From Congeria kusceri (Eukaryota; Mollusca; Bivalvia; Myida; Dreissenidae): a stretch of DNA of 64,000 nt. Where the stretch lies: assembly GCA_027627225.1 (NCBI GenBank), contig CM051028.1, positions 24,300,364-24,364,363 on the forward strand, given 5' to 3'. Below the pieces are notes generated by a model. It was not told the DNA's origin. It did not search any database and worked only from the letters and a program-made list of their open reading frames with translations. Position 1 is the stretch's first letter, and every line of letters starts with the position of its first letter. Shown one piece after another: positions 24,233 to 38,200 of the stretch. Both the position numbers and the translations under genes were made by a program.

Positions 24233-27200
24233 AATCCTAAATCGTGCAAGCACCGTCCTTAAATCAGGCCATCCGGGACAATATACAGTCCAACAAGATT
24301 TCTCCGACCGTGTGAGAAAACACCGTAAGATTCTCGGAGAACGCATGATCCACGAACGTAACAATGGCAACTATGCATCGATTCGTTACACTAAACTGTT
24401 AGTATATGATGACGCAACCGAGTAAATTGTGTTGATTGGGAAACGCCCACAAGCACAAGGTAATAGTTACTACCGCAACGATGGCGATCAACGATTGGTC
24501 GAAACACAGGGCGCGAATCAGAGACCACGTGGTGTAGACGACAACGAACTCTCTGAATCATCCGTCGACTAGGGATCAAACCGAAGCTCCGTAAACAATG
24601 AAACACGTGTTTTGGACACATTGAATATTATTTCATGGAACATTGCAGGACTGAGCAAATATGAGAACAATTTAGAAATATTCAAATTTTTAAGTAATTT
24701 CTATATAATAGCATTATGTGAAACTTGGAGTAACTTTAAGGAGAATTTAACAATTTTTAGAATCATATGTTCATTTTGATTATGTGAGAATTATGAAACA
24801 AACTGCTAAAAGAAACAGTGGTGGTTTAAGTGTATTTATAAAAAGCAGTGTTTATAAACTAAATATTTTCAAGTTTATTTTTGAAAATCGTGTGAATTGT
24901 ATAGTCATCCATATTAATATTTCTTCTTTATACGAATGCAGTGTTTTTATTTTATACTTTACATATGTTTCTCCTGAAGGTTCTTGTTACTATAGCGACA
25001 GAGATGAGAAATGTGATATTTCCGAAGTTTTTGATAATCTTGAAAAAATTATTACGGAATATCCAATGCAATGTTATTTTTTGCAGGAGATATGAATAGT
25101 AGATTTTTTAGATTACATCCCAACTGATAACCTTGATTACATATTCGGTGATATTGACTACGAAGCTAGTAATTTTGATATGACTCGTGCTAGTAAAGAT
25201 TTAAAACGCGGAAATAATTTTGGTAAAGCTTTAGTAAATGTATGTTGCTCTTTCGATATACATTTTCTTAATGGCCGATTCCCAGGAGACGCTTATTGGA
25301 ATTATACTTGTTTCTCTAATGACGGAGCCAGTATTGTTGACAATATGATCGCTTCTTCCTTATTGTTCCCATGTATAAAAGAGTTATATATTCTTGACCA
25401 AGATGAATCCGACCATTTCCTTATTACATGTATACTTGAATTTACCAAAAAGCGTTACTCATCTAAAAATATCACCGGAAATGACATAATCCCGTTAAGA
25501 AAATACAAATGGCGCGACAGTGCTCGTGATATATTTCTATAATGTTTTAACCGTATTATCCATAGTGAATATGACTCACTTTTACAAGTTATTGATGGAG
25601 ATGTAAATAATAGTGTCAGTCTGAAAACAGACATGCATTATAATGCAGGGAAATGTATGCTGTCAAAATTTCGATTTATATCCACTCAACCCACTTGGTG
25701 GAATGAAAATTGTCATAACATAAAATACATAAAATATTCTGCCCTAAGAAAATTAAAAAAGTCTGATTCACCCGAAGATTTGCGAGAATACAAAAATAAG
25801 CGATCAGAATTTAAGTCTTACTCCGATTGTTCAAAAACAACTATCAGAAATCAAACAGACTACATTAAATTGAATCCAGGAACAACCTCTCAAAACTCTG
25901 GAAATACTTAAAAAGGGGAAAGCTTTTAAGTCTATAGATACCAGTATATCAATCAAATAATGGGTCCAATATGTTCATTCTCTTTTTTGTGATGAGGCTG
26001 CTGATGTGGTAGATCCCACTGTCGGTAATTACCATGCTTTAGCTGATGAATCAGCACACTCTCTAAATGAACCTTTCACTCTTGAAGAGGTTGAATGGTC
26101 TATAAAAGCTCTTTTGAATAATAAAAGTAGTGGTATTGATGGCATCCCGTCAAAATTTTATAAGCACACGAAGGAGGTAATATCACCTATATTTTTGTTA
26201 TTATTCAATAAAATCCTTATATCCGTGCACTTTCCGACATCTTGGTGTAAAGCAATCCGTGCACTTTCCGACATCTTGGTGTAAAGCAATCATTACTCCT
26301 ATACACAAGTCAGGTCCTACTAATAATCCTAGCAACTATCGAGGCATTTCAGTCACTAATACTATTTATAAAATATGTGCTGGTATTATAAATAAACGTT
26401 TATATCAAAGGGCAGAAGATAATTCTAAAATTGATGAATCACAGGCTGGATTCAGAAAGGTATACTCTTCAATTGACAATGTCTTCTGTCTTCAAGCTAT
26501 GATTCAGAAATATACCTCGAAAAAAAGTGGGCGATTCTACTGTCCATAAGTCGACTTTAAGAAAGCATTTGATAAAGTGAATCATTTAAAGCTATTTTTA
26601 TCGTTAGAGAAAAAGGTGTATTTGGCAATTTCCTGAGAGTATTAAAACTTATGTATTTTAACTTAGAATCATGTGTCAAATTATATAGTGGGGCAAAACA
26701 AACACATTTTCTTGTAATATTGGTACCCGACAGGGTGACAAAACAAGAGCCACACTTTTTTCCTTGTTCACAGACCAGTTATCTTCCCTTGTAAGAGAAA
26801 ATTGTGGTTCTGGTATTTTTATTACTAACGACATTCCTGATATACTGTGTTTAATTTTTGCCGATGATGTCGCCAGTTGTTCTGAAACAGAATCCAAACT
26901 GCAGGAACTAATTAATATTATTGATAGATTTTGTAATAATACAGGAATGGAAATTAACTTAAGTATAATTGAAATCATCGTTTTTCGTAATGGTGGTCCA
27001 CTTCGTCAATATGAAATATGGTTATATCATCCTTGTACAAGTATTTGGGTCTTCTTTTTACTCCACTTCTATATTGGAGTGCTGCGCAAGATAAACTTGC
27101 CTGCTAAGCACAAAAAGCTATTTTTGCGATCGAACAATATCAAAAACCCTTGGGTCATTTCGAAGCAAAATATTTTTTTTTAATATTTGACACAATGGTT

Positions 27201-28142
27201 ACTCCAATACTATGCTACGGGTCAAAAATCTGGGGCTTTGAATTCACCAATAAAATTGAAACAGTAAATAATAGATTTTGTAGAAATATATGGCATGTTA
27301 GAAAAACCACAAATACGTGCATGGTTTTAGGCGAATGTAGACGATTGCCACTGTGTATTACCTACATGGCCAATTGTATAAGATATTAATGTACATTGCT
27401 ACAAATGCCTTCTTATCGCTATCCAAAACAATGCTATATTATGCTTAAACAAAATGATGACTCTGGTAGAAGTTGCTGTATCCAAAATTAAAAACATTCT
27501 TTTCTCATATGGTTTTGGTCATGCATTTATGCAAGACGTTGGAAATAGTAACCTATTTATTAAATTATTTCAACAAAGAATTGCCGACTGTTTTACTCAG
27601 AATTGGCACTATTATATTGTAAATGCAAGTAAATGCCACCACCATAAACACTTCAAGAGCTTATTTGATATTGAAAGATATCTGTCAATAGACATGCCAT
27701 TGAAACACAAAACTGCTCTAGCAAAATTCAGATGTTGCAATCACAAGTTAAATATTGAAATTGGCAGACATACTAGTATTCCAGTATGCATATTTTGCTC
27801 TTACTCAAATATTATTGTTATCGATTGTGAATATCATGCATTCTTTCATTGTGCTGAATATGTACATATAACAAATGCATACCTTTTTAACTGGTACTGC
27901 CTAGGCACTTAAGAAAACGATTTTTACAACCTTATGTCTACAACAAACTGCGCAACTATTCGAAACATATCTGTTTATATATTCTATCTGATGAAATGCA
28001 TTCAATGACAGAGTAATATTGTTGTACGCATTATTTTATGTCATGAACACAACCTGTACATTGCTTAACATTACATGTATTGTGTTTGTTGGACCAGAGG
28101 CCTTTAATTACCAATAAATACTGTTGACTAGACTTGACTTGA
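24233..28142 (+). pseudogene. Decayed LINE (non-LTR retrotransposon), ORF1 and ORF2 remnants
   Basis: Plus-strand fragments in order: the C-terminal part of an ORF1-like protein (24250-24420, with D-F-S-D-R-V-R-K-H-R); the endonuclease start (N-I-I-S-W-N-I-A-G-L at about 24625) and G-G-L-S-V-F at 24813; the linker (W-W-N-E-N-C at 25697); reverse transcriptase (S-S-G-I-D-G-I-P-S at 26130, N-Y-R-G-I-S at 26335, F-A-D-D at 26857-26868, N-T-G-M-E-I-N); and a C-terminal region ending at 27912. Numerous stops and frameshifts, including a 34-bp tandem duplication at 26221-26288, make it inactive. The 3' end has a short repeated 'cttga' tail near 28130, as CR1/L2-type elements often do. The clade is not assigned. 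Confidence 0.9.
26221..26288. repeat. 34-bp tandem duplication inside the LINE
   Basis: The 34-base unit beginning atccgtgcac and ending gtaaagca occurs twice in a row. 34 is not a multiple of three, so it shifts the reverse transcriptase frame. Confidence 0.95.
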
Positions 28143-28145
28143 CTA

Positions 28146-28660
28146 TTATCTTAATTGTTGACAGTGTTAATTTTTTAAAACAACAACAACCAAACTACTC
28201 CTCAATATACAGCTCATTGCCATTTTGTTTAAACACCTTTTAGTTTACTGTTCTGTCGGATAACCTCAGTATTTATTGTTATTCTTTTCTGAACCGCGAT
28301 TGTGTTACTGTTATATTCTTAGCAATTATCAAATATATGAGAATTAAACCATCCTTTGTATTTCCGTCGCTATGGTAAATCCACTATTATTAATTAACAT
28401 GCATTTATTTTAAGTTACATTTATGTTTTAGATGTCCCCTGTCAGCATTCTTTTATTTAAATTCATGTTATAATATGCTAAACCGCAGACATATTGATGG
28501 TAATACGATCTAGATACGTTTTAAAGAGGAATTACTTCATAAATTGCAACAATTGCAATATCAGATGTTTTCCAGGAAAGTCAGAGAAAAATAACGGAGA
28601 GGCATTAATAAAATAGTACAAATACGTCATATATTAACTTGTTAAATACAGAATCTTGAC
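28146..28660. other. AT-rich intergenic sequence
   Basis: Nothing recognised. Confidence 0.5.
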
Positions 28661-28665
28661 ATTAA

Positions 28666-29116
28666 AGGGACTATTCGCAGATTTTTTTTTTTTAACTATG
28701 CCATTAAATTTAAACAAATATCTGAACTATAAATTCAATTATAGTATGAAAATCGTCAAACACGAAACAACGGTGCTTCTGACTGGGCTCGAAATCCAGA
28801 TCAAAAGTCTAACGCACTAATCACTCAGTCATTCTGATGAACATACGTGTCTGTGTATTGTTGCCTTATTTAAAAGAATCACGTGTTTCTGACATTTTCA
28901 ACGAAGACAACATAAAAAAAATCCAAATTATTCGATCGTTTCGCGTTACAAACGCTTATAAGATTATGTATTTTATTAGAGGCTTATGAATAAACGTAAC
29001 GTTAGTTCCAATATATTTCTACGTCAGTAGTGCTAGTTCACTCCTTTTTAAACAGTCATTTAGTTTTGAATATGTGACAAAAAATTTGGAAGTTCGTCAA
29101 TCTGTGATCAGATCCC
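28666..29116 (-). mobile_element. TTAA-flanked inverted-repeat element with tRNA-like core, copy 2
   Basis: Ends agggactattcgcagat / tctgtgatcagatccc, with TTAA at 28662-28665 and 29117-29120. The tRNA-like block (about 28780-28835, minus) includes 'agacttttgatctggatttc'. Confidence 0.7.
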
Positions 29117-29299
29117 TTAAAAGGACTTAATCACCGATCAAAGGTGGTTCACGCCAACACTTCGTCTAGGCGATCGTCTATAAATTGATGTCTATTTTTT
29201 ATGAAAATGTTAATGCTCTGTGTAAGTGTTTACATGTTTACAAAAAATTCGTGTCACAAACGATTTATTTTGTTTTCCATTCCAATTGATGAGTATTGG

Positions 29300-29399
29300 T
29301 ATTTTGCTGCTTTATATAATTAATTATATTCTATTATTATTAGAGTATGTGAGAAAACTATTTGGAAATGGTCAATATGTCAATCTTTGAGCAGGTCAC
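29300..29399 (-). mobile_element. Fragment of the TTAA-flanked family
   Basis: Only the end 'caatctttgagcaggtcac' followed by TTAA (29400-29403) is recognisable; the other end is lost. Confidence 0.4.
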
Positions 29400-29404
29400 T
29401 TAAA

Positions 29405-32400
29405 TTTCGTTATTTCACTACGAATTGTAGTAAACGCAAATACTTCTGAATAAACAACCACTTAAGCGAATCTTTTTTGTTGTAGGCTAGAAGCACATTA
29501 TATAAATGGCCTATTAGATACACATTCTATAAATAGCGTTCAAGTCACAGACATAGACTCTTTGATAAGGCGGTTCACTAACACAAGTTTTTTCGGCGTA
29601 GCTGTCTAAGATAACTTTTGATCCAGATTTTCTTGTGATAATTATGCAGCGGGAAAATTGAATGCCAATAGAATTGGGCAAATTTTCTAATTCTAGGGAA
29701 TGCAAACTTCAAACAATGATTTAACGTATACCAATAACTGTTGCATATTTTTGGGGAATAAAAATTGACATAATTGTTTACATAAGCGGTTAAAATGAAG
29801 TTATAAACATATCCTCGCGTATACTCTAGAACTGAGGCTAATTATGAACGTATTTTCTCATTGTATGCCTTAAACAGAATGATATATTCATTCACGTAAC
29901 GAAATAACTATTTTGTTTAGCCTACATTTATATAAGCGTTACGCTCTATACATAGCAATTGTGCAATGTTCCCATGCATAAATCTCACTCACAGAGTTGC
30001 CGTTCCATGTAGCCCATTGATCATAGCGAGTTCATCGCATTCCACAAAAAGTAGTGGCATTCTAAAAATAGCGCGCGTAGCTAGCAACGGCTGTATAGCT
30101 GTGTTAATATACTCGTACATGCATCAATAATAGCGTTCAGAGAATCATAAACCTACAAATCTCAATAAATGTGGAATTTATATTATAAACTTAATGTTAA
30201 TTTGATTTAAAATTGTGGTTACGATTTATTAACGATTATTTATAATTGCATCTTTCTATCAACTTCTCCAGTAGATGTTATTTAATCTGTAAACAGATGC
30301 TACATTTTCTACAGATAAAATGTTATGAAAGAAGATTCGGAATATGTCGAATTGTTATTCGCGTAGCATGAATACACAATTTGCAATACTAATTATAGAC
30401 AGGAACCCTTGAGATATCATATTTCTACTGATATCATTTAAAATCGTCATAGTCTAATGAATTTTTATGTTTGCGTTATCAAAAAATAAAGTCTTAACAT
30501 TTCAAAAATCTCTGAATGTTCCCTGACTATTGCTTTCATTGGGATCCACAGTGTACATGCTTATTTGACTTCAAATCGTTATTATATTAGATAACTAACA
30601 TGAATGGTATATTACCGGTACTATAAATAACTATATAGACTCGTCTGATACATAATAATTTTAACTCATTCCCGAAATTATTTTCTTACATTGTTAATTT
30701 GTTAAATTGGCTTGACAAACTCAGATAACAATTATGTTAACCTAAATTATTTTGGTTATTAATAAATAACTGGTGGAAACATGGAGTTGTATGATTGGTT
30801 TATTCACGGCATAGATATTAATTATAATTCTATTTAATTTTTAAATTTATAAATTTATTTCAAATTAACTTTTGGGTCCGAGAAGTTTTAATATTGTGTC
30901 CGAAAAATCTGGGGTCCAATAAGTCCCGTAATATTGGTGGGGACCAAAAAATCTGGGATCTGAGAAGTCATGTAACCGATCATCTTGGCCGTCTGTTTAG
31001 GTAATCTTTAAATGACATTTCAATATTAATTTCAACGCCGATAGTCTTTTTTAAAGACATTTCTTGTTTCAGCTTTTTCTACACATGCGCAACGGTAAAG
31101 AGGCGACATATATTTCCGAACAAGGTAAATAAAATACTATTAATTATTAACTGTTTGTACTTTTTTCTTTCTCACACAATAAAATATATAAAGCTATACT
31201 ATGGGAGCTTTCATCCATCCACTATGGACTTCATCAGCCAACAGATCTCCTCAACATTGACTGGGTATTAGGACTAACACCTCTCGAGGGCATGAGTGAT
31301 ATTAATGCTGTGCCCCACATGTGCGGTAACTGGAACCGACCCTCATCCCTGTTCACCGCCGGCTTGGATGCTCTAGGGCCATATTCCAAAAACATCTTAA
31401 GTTTATCTTAAAATACTTTCACCAAAGTTCCAATTTGTGCAAGGTAATATTTTTAAAACTAGATATAAATTAATGAATCCAATTACAGTTAAGCAAAATG
31501 TAGTTAATAATAAGTTAATAATTAGGATACATTTGGCAGAATTTCATGCATACATGGAATAAAGTGCTTAAGAAAAATTACGATTTTAAGGCTAAGGATA
31601 AGATTTTGCTTAAGATGTTTCTGGAATATGACCCCTGATGTAAACCGCCCCCCCCCCCCCCCGCCCCTTTCAAACCAAGACGGTTCCCGATCAAGAATTT
31701 GCACTGAATTCAATGATTGCTCGATTTAGAAATCATCTGAGATTCAGTTTACAATGTAAACATAGTGGCGTGACACCTTACCTTACGAGATTTCGTGTTA
31801 GGGAAGAGAAATAACTCGCTTGAGCAAAGCTATAATAACCGCTGCGATTAACTAACTTGAACATTGTCCGCAAACTTAGGTTAGATAGAAAATAAACCTA
31901 AATAGTTCAACACAAACATATATGTTGATTAAATTAAGAAATTAAATAGTAGGTATACTATTTGGTATATAAGAAAAATAGTATCGATTCATTATGATTT
32001 AAAAAAAGGCGTGGCATTTTCTTACCACGTCCGACAAAAATGTTTTTGAAGGGAGTATATTTGATATCTCGTATTTTGAAAGAACAAAATAGTATATAAA
32101 GATAATCAGCACTTATTTATGTACTCTTTTTTATAAAAAGGAAGAAATGTTCAGAAAATCCTTTAATGAGAGACTGTCCGATTTTGTACGAAGATTATAA
32201 TGTAAAACCATTCATTGATTCCAATAATGTCAGTTTATTTTTAAAAATAATATTATAATACATGTTGAATATAACTTATGTTCGGAAATGCGTATTAAGG
32301 GAGAAATTTAAACTAAAATAATACTTCGCTGCGCAGCGAACTTTTATATACATGTATATACAGTGTCCAGACGAGTCAGATCGAGTGTTGGCGCATGCGG

Positions 32401-32960
32401 CGTTCTTACTTTCTCATTCAAAACCGAATGTAGCCGTGGCTGTAGGATAAATGGGTCTGTATCGGCAGAAAATGTATATTTGCATTTTTCGATAAATAGT
32501 TATGTCGATGGTGACTTGTTATGTAATATAAAACAGTTTTTTGTTAGTGAGTCTCGAAAGAGACCTGAACTAAATCTATACAAATCAAACAGTCCCTCTG
32601 TAATAAAGATGGTGTATTTGGCGAAACATGTTATTGTTTTAATATTGAATAGTTCAGCCGGAAAATTGGTAAAATAAGCTAACTGAACAGGTAAACTTCT
32701 CCGTCGAAGAAGGGTTTGGTTTTTATGCTGAAGTTTTTTTCTACCTCATGTGTCATTACAGTGTATTGCTAAAACTTGATTGTGTACATTTGGTTATTCA
32801 ACACTTTTATTATATACCGGTTAAAAATTTTAACAAAATACATGCTTTATCAATCGGTGAAATACTATAAGCGCTATTTTTCCGATCCCGTATTATCATA
32901 CTAGCTGGACTAATTTTTTTATGATGTCATCTTACAATCACACAATTTATATGAGGTATG
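29405..32960. other. Intergenic sequence upstream of the claudin-like gene
   Basis: AT-rich. A poly-C run at about 31652-31662 creates a spurious Gly-rich minus-strand frame. The open frame at 32363-32677 (+) is isolated and unrecognised. No clear gene. Confidence 0.45.
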
Positions 32961-32964
32961 TCGT

Positions 32965-33230
32965 GGGAAAATCGGGCTAAATGCATGTGCGGAAAGTGTT
33001 GTCCCGGATCAGCCAGTGCATTCCGCACAGCGTAAACCAGGACGGCACTTTCCGCCTAAAGTAGATTTATGTTTAGAAGAGACTTCCTTGAAACAGAAAA
33101 TATCGTAAAAGCGGAAGGTTACGACCCTGATCAGCTTGTGCAGACTGCAAAGGCTGATCCGGGACGACACTTTACGCGCGTGCGTTAAGCCCGGTTTTCC
33201 AACGACAGGCCTCATATTGTGTTAATACTC
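32965..33230. mobile_element. Palindromic 'cgtcccgga' element, copy 1 (degraded)
   Basis: Inverted ends 'gggaaaatcgggctaaatgc' and 'gcgttaagcccggttttcc'. Each half contains its own diverged palindrome around 'tgtgc...gcaca'. Related to 51997-52255 and 59545-59810. Confidence 0.7.
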
Positions 33231-33812
33231 AGGACTACAAACACCCTCAACAACATTGACGCTGTCAGTACACACAACCGCTCGTTGTTAAATCTACCTT
33301 CGGTTTGATAAATCACTTTTCAACATGAATTATTGTGGCTGCATAATTAACTTTTGGACTTTATGAAATGTATTGCCGACAGGGAGTATTGACTCATGAA
33401 ATTTAAATTCGAGTTGGCGTGGTTCATTTCACGCAAGAAATGCTTCAAAATCTTGCTGGACAAGTTTTTCATTGACTTCCACGGTCTAGTGCGCATGCGC
33501 GCATATCAATCAGCGCCCGATCACTGTGATCAGTCCCGTATTTTGTCTTCTGCAAACCTCTAATGTCGTTTGCTCCGCATGTAGATGTATCAGAAAAGCG
33601 TGGCACTTGATGTTGTGATTGATTTATTGGATTTTGCTAACGCATAGCGATGGAACGTATGTAATTATTTTAAAAAAAGATGCAACCAAAACACAACCTA
33701 ACAGTATAGCAGCAGTGTTGTTCTGTTGACAGCCAGTTCACATGTTCATATTTAAACCAGGGAGGAGTATTTTAAAACCTAAACCAACATTTAAGTTATA
33801 TATAAGTCAGAC
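33231..33812 (+). promoter_or_regulatory. Presumed promoter and 5' UTR of the claudin-like gene
   Basis: Region directly upstream of the start codon. The TATA-like tatataag at 33798-33805 is only about 10 nt from the ATG, too close to be the working TATA box unless the leader is almost absent. The start site cannot be placed. Confidence 0.25.
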
Positions 33813-34020
33813 ATGGCTGGTTTCGGAGCGGCGTCTCTGCCCCTCATTTCGGCCATCGCCCTTCTGACGGGCGCGGTGCTCCTTATTCTGGGGTTCGCAG
33901 CCCCTTACTGGGCAAATGACGGAACGCACTACGTGGGGCTATGGCGCTACGGAAGGTGCGTTAAGGAAGACCACGTCGGTTGCTACGCCTTGGACCAGCC
34001 CAGCTACCGGCGAGTGCCCG
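33813..34020 (+). CDS. Claudin-like gene, exon 1
   Basis: Begins at ATG 33813 (context agacATGg) and ends at the donor cccg|gtaagt. It encodes residues 1-69 plus the first base of codon 70: the first membrane helix and most of the W-GLW-C-C loop. Reading on past 34020 gives a spurious extension into the intron. Confidence 0.85.
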
Positions 34021-35174
34021 GTAAGTCAGTTGGATTGTTCAATTTTTGTTTTCCTACGACAGCTTTAAGTAGTTTCTTTAAGTTGCGTTATTGTTATTTA
34101 TAAAAGTGATGATATTACACGTACTTACACTAACGCGTGGGATGACTAAAGGTTATACTGCTGAGTGGGATGACTATAGGTTATACTGCTGAGTGGGATG
34201 ACTATAGGTTATACTGCTGAGTGGGATGACTATAGGTTATACTGCTGAGTGGGATGACTATAGGTTATTCTCCTGAGTGGGGTGACGATAGGTTATACTC
34301 CTGAGTGGGATGACTATAGGTTATACCGGTGAATGGTATGGCTATAGGTTATACTGCTGAGTGGGATGACTATAGGTTATACTGCTGAGTGGGATGGCTA
34401 AAGGTTATACTCCTGAGTGGGATGACTATAGGTTATACTCCTGAGTGGGATGACTATAGGTTATACTCCTGAGTGGGATGACTATAGGTTATACTGTTGA
34501 TTTGGCTTGTGTTTCAAAGATGCAATTAACAAAAGTGTTGATGGTTCAAAATATTGATCGAAGCTCACACAAGCATGTACTTTTGTCCTTTTTATAGGGC
34601 ATATATATGTATTACAGTATACAGAATACAACGAAAAATATATAATACACATAATATAAATATTTTTTCAACGAAAAATGTTAATTTTAATTTCGCTTTT
34701 GATGTAAATATCAGAACAAACAGTGACGGCTATTTTTCATATGTTTAATAATAATATGTCATTTTGATCAGGACGGACAATCACCAAGTATGAATGAAAA
34801 AAAGTATACTATTACTTCATCCACCGGTTACTTACTAATAAATCATAATATTCTACATAATTGTATATTTAATTATATTTACAATGTTTACCTATCTTTT
34901 AAATAACATATTTATTGTCGCCATGTTTTCAGCAAGGATAGTGGTTTAAGTCAGCATTTTTAAGCCCACACAGTGTCCCACGCAAATTGCATCAATGTGG
35001 GATTTAATATGTAAATTAACATATCAAAACGTCGTTTGACTGCGACGTTTAAGTACACCTCATGTATTTGAAAATAAATTCATATGGAATTTTGAAATAA
35101 ATAGATGAATGAATAATGAATATTTAAACAAAACAAAATAAATAAATAAACAGTAAATGAATACATCAATAAAA

Positions 35175-35269
<95 letters not shown>

Positions 35270-38200
35270 ACAAGCACACGAACACGTAAATAAATAAGTA
35301 ACAATACTGTACATAATACAACGATGGAGAATAAGAAGGAAGAATAAGAAGTCAACAGAAACAAGTAGAAGACATTTAACCTTGGTTGTGATTGAATAAA
35401 CGATGCGTATATTATAAAACGCATATGACGAAGGTTGTCTCGTTAACGAGATTATAAATTGTATGCAAAGCAATAAAACTCTGCCAGTCCTAATGTCGAT
35501 CGTGTTGCAGTTAACTCTCTTATTTCAATATTCTCTGGCGGATTCTGGTTATTTACTCCTTGCGTTAAACACCCATTTAAAGGGACCTGTTCACAGATTG
35601 TCGACTTGAAAAAATTTCAACGTTTTGTCATAGATTCCAAAACTAAAAAAAAGTGTTCACGAAGAAGCAATCCAACACTGCTGACATTTAAATACTCTGT
35701 AACTACCGTTTCGTTAATGAATAATCATCAGTTGAAATTGATAAAATTATGAAGCGAAACGATCAAATAATTTGGCGTGTTTCTGTTTTTGTTGAAAATC
35801 CGAAAACACGTGAATCACTTTAATAAAGTAAAAAAATACACGTAAAAGTAAATAAACTGGAATGGTCGAGAAGTTAACGCGTTAGGCATTTGATCTTGGG
35901 GTTTAAGGTTCGAACCCAGGTTGAAGCAACATTTTTCTTTTCTTTTACTACGCTTTTCTTGTTATAGTACTTGATCTCTTTAGTTCAGATGCTTTTTTTG
36001 TCTAGTTTTAAAAGATGTTTAATGGCATACTGAAAAAATATGTGAACAATCCCTTTAATACAGTGAAATAGAACCGTAAAAACAATTGTGTTTGGACTGA
36101 AGGTAGCTAAATATAAATTCTGATATTAAATGTACGTGTTAGAACAAAAGCATTTTTTCAGATTTGATAATTGTTGGTCTAAATTTGATACAATTTAACA
36201 TAATCAATAGTTCAATATCAAGTTTTGTTTGTTGTTGTTGTTTTTTGCTTTAATATAAAAGGAATATAATTCAATTATTAATTAAATTAAATATTATTAT
36301 TAAATAATAATTAATTAATTAACAAGTAATGATGAACAAAACTGTACGATAACGGCTATACGTAAAAAGAACGTTACGAAGGCGAAAATGTGTGCGGTGG
36401 CTACATGTACTTAGGACCAGTCGCACGTTATTCGTTCCTGGTAGCGTAACACGACGTCGCGTCAATATGTCAAGCTGCCTATTAACGTTTTAATAAGAAA
36501 TGTTTCAAGTTTATTGTCATATGTACGAACAAATTTGTATATTACTTCGGATGCTTAAATCAATTGGGAATAAACCGTATTTTTATGGATTTGTTAAACT
36601 TAAGAAAACAAAATGTTAAATTTAATTTCCTACTGTCGAAAACGTATCATCAATAAATGTCGGCTCTGAGCAGCAAACCCGTCTGTGTATTTATGAATAG
36701 TTGCCAGTGGATACGACTTACTCGTCAGATATTCATGTCAGAGCATATGATGATACGGCAAGTCAACTGCCGTGGTTAGTTCCGGTCCCTTTCATATTGC
36801 ATATTAAGTAGCCTTAGCGCGTTCTCCGCTCTCCCGACACTTTTGTAAATTTGACTTTGTATTCTCGCTCAAAATCGATGAATCATTTTAATAAGTATTT
36901 CAAATTTTACATTTATACTTCTGTTTATCTTTTTATTTTAGCATGCCATTCTTTGCGATCAGAATAACGCATAATTAGTCCATCTTTGTCGGAAACCCCC
37001 TTCCCTACCCCATACCAAAAAAAGTTCTTTATAATAGCATTAAAATAATCTCCATAAATATGTTCTGATATTACAAAGCAAAAAATATACTATTATATAT
37101 ATATATATATGATAAAAATATAATCATATAATATCCATAGTTGTTGAGCATTACAAAGTTGAGCGCATTCGTATCATAAATGCAACTATAGAAAACAAAC
37201 TTTCCTAGCGGAAAAAACGCTAGATTGACGTCTAACCAAAATCATGTTTATATACTGTATAGTGGACATTTATAAAGGCGCAATACATGAAGAAATCCAA
37301 ATCATAATTTAATGAAATTTACACACGTGACTAAAAACACTATTTACTGTTTCATTATAAGATTTAAATATTAAATGGTGATTTGAAAAACAAAATGCAA
37401 TTATTACAAAAAAAAAATATGATTATTAAAAAACAAGCATACTTTTCAAGAACAGGGGACATGCTAAAGAACGTAAAAAACACCAAAAACATTTAGTTTC
37501 ATTTTTATTGTTGAGCATTACGTTTTTCCAATAATGTTTACTTGTGGAATGTATATCTTCTTAAGCATTTCTGAAACATGTTTGTATATTATTTACACCT
37601 TACTCGATAACAGAGGAATTAAAAACGTATCAGATAAATCGGGCGGACATTGTTTAGATTTTTTGTAAAACTGTTATAATTAATGTCTATAATGTAAGAC
37701 TGTGGCAAGATTTTGAAATCGTTAACCCTGACATGTCTTGTTGTGAATTATATGTTGAAGTTTAAAAATAAATAACATAAACAAATAATAACACGAATTT
37801 GATCTCCGTCTTGTTCTTGCAATTTACAATAAAATGACGTTTCGGACATCGTTAAAGAAAATACACGCATGGTGTAAAAGGTATATATTTATAATCTGAA
37901 TAATTGCAAATTCGCCATGTTTTAAAAAGAATACACATTCAACATTTTGACCAAAATTCCGTACGTTTAGTCTACATCTTCACTTTATTATCAAAGCATT
38001 TGTGAATACCCTGATGTGGCCGAGACAATTCAACGGACTTTCTTTTTTGCAAATTTGACATTATATGAATTTTACTAATCACCATTTTTTTCGCAATTGA
38101 AAACGGAAATGAGGACTCGGTCTAACATGGAAAAAATAGGCGTGTATCTTTTAGCGCCGCAGAAATACAGACGACATTTCGTTTCAAACAGAAATTAACT

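Noticed and set aside
34136..34499. CRISPR-like array
   Set aside because: 28-bp units are directly adjacent with no spacers; a minisatellite in a eukaryotic intron.
35060..35473. 137- and 114-codon minus-strand open frames that look membrane-like
   Set aside because: Hydrophobicity comes from the AAAT microsatellite (Leu-Phe-Ile-Tyr repeats).
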